Assembly: GCA_944369635.1 (NCBI GenBank)
Contig: CALVXL010000144.1
Coordinates: 1-6,276, forward strand
Direction of reading: 5' to 3'
Source of the DNA: an uncultured Clostridia bacterium
Lineage (GTDB): Bacteria > Bacillota > Clostridia > Christensenellales > Borkfalkiaceae
Length of the DNA: 6,276 bases
Both the position numbers and the translations under genes were made by a program. This document shows positions 6,100 to 6,276 of this stretch, in pieces. How positions within the stretch are numbered: the stretch's first letter is position 1; every line of letters begins with the position of its first letter. Below the pieces are notes generated by a model that was given only the letters and a program-made list of their open reading frames with translations, was not told the origin of the DNA and made no database searches.

Positions 6100-6276
6100 A
6101 AGACATCATACTGATCGGCAAAAAAATTTTTTTTGAAAAAAGTAAAATCATCATGAAAAGCCTGCCCGACGAAAACTGGGAAAAAGACTGGATGGTCATG
6201 GGCGGGGAATGGAAAATGGAAAACGGCTGTCTGATCGGCAAAGAGACGGGTAATAAAGGCGGCATTTTATTCACCC
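6096..6276 (+). CDS. 5' end of an unidentified gene, possibly a jelly-roll glycan protein
   Basis: The ATG at 6096 overlaps the regulator's stop codon as ATGA, and GAGAGGG lies about 7 nt before it; the frame stays open for 60 codons to the window edge. This arrangement implies translational coupling with the regulator gene. There is no signal peptide, so the product is probably cytoplasmic. The stretch DWMVMGGEWKMENGCLIGKE followed by GGILFT resembles the opening of concanavalin-like jelly-roll proteins found beside glycan-utilisation operons, such as the DUF1961 (YesU-like) or DUF1080-like groups. That resemblance is a weak inference from a W-x-x-x-G-G-x-W-x-x-x-x-G-x-L-x-G pattern. An A7-T8 tract lies at 6120-6134. 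An alternative ATG at 6092 is in another frame and closes after 14 codons. Confidence 0.75.
   Translation, partial: MKDIILIGKKIFFEKSKIIMKSLPDENWEKDWMVMGGEWKMENGCLIGKETGNKGGILFT

Noticed and set aside
6111..6242. 12-base direct repeat CTGATCGGCAAA at 6111-6122 and 6231-6242
   Set aside because: Both copies are in frame and encode LIGK in the same gene. Preferred codon use explains this as well as a real repeat, and no other copy was noticed.
1..6276. CRISPR array, tRNA, rRNA, insertion sequence or phage gene
   Set aside because: No regularly spaced repeats, no transposase or integrase motifs, and no recognisable structural RNA were seen on either strand.

Overview
The window looks like a stretch of a Clostridia-type (low-to-mid GC Bacillota) chromosome, probably from a gut or other anaerobic polysaccharide-degrading bacterium. 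This rests on strong AGGAGG-type ribosome binding sites, a near-consensus sigma-A promoter, lipoprotein-type signal peptides, and a sugar ABC importer with no ATPase gene of its own. The assignment is by style and gene content only; there is no marker gene here.

Layout. Most of the window (31-4989, minus strand) is a four-gene operon. In transcription order it encodes a MalF/UgpA-type permease (TTG start), a MalG/UgpE-type permease, a large family-1 sugar-binding lipoprotein, and a lipoprotein of the GH123/DUF4091 glycosidase-like family. Spacings are 1, 18 and 11 nt, so the genes are probably cotranscribed. A 285-nt divergent intergenic region (4990-5274) holds a clear promoter for the plus-strand regulator, a plausible promoter for the operon, a GC-rich hairpin that reads as an intrinsic terminator on the plus strand, further small hairpins in the operon leader, and an 11/12-matched inverted repeat that is the best candidate operator. 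To the right, on the plus strand, are a cupin-AraC regulator (5275-6099) and, overlapping it by 4 nt, the 5' end of another gene (6096-6276) that runs off the window.

How it fits together. The binding lipoprotein would capture an oligosaccharide, the two permeases would import it using an ATPase encoded elsewhere (MsmX-like sharing is common), and the GH123-like lipoprotein would trim glycans at the cell surface. The AraC protein probably senses the sugar and controls both directions. The substrate cannot be read from the sequence.

The most notable anomaly is at the left edge. The GH123-like gene loses family homology abruptly near position 82. The first ~85 bases instead look like a piece of an unrelated plus-strand operon: the tail of one gene, a ribosome binding site, and the start of a signal-peptide gene. 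The two pieces meet head-on in a GGCGGCGGCGG tract. This is either a real inversion/recombination junction or an assembly chimera. I found no convincing previously undescribed system; this is otherwise a recognisable carbohydrate-uptake locus.
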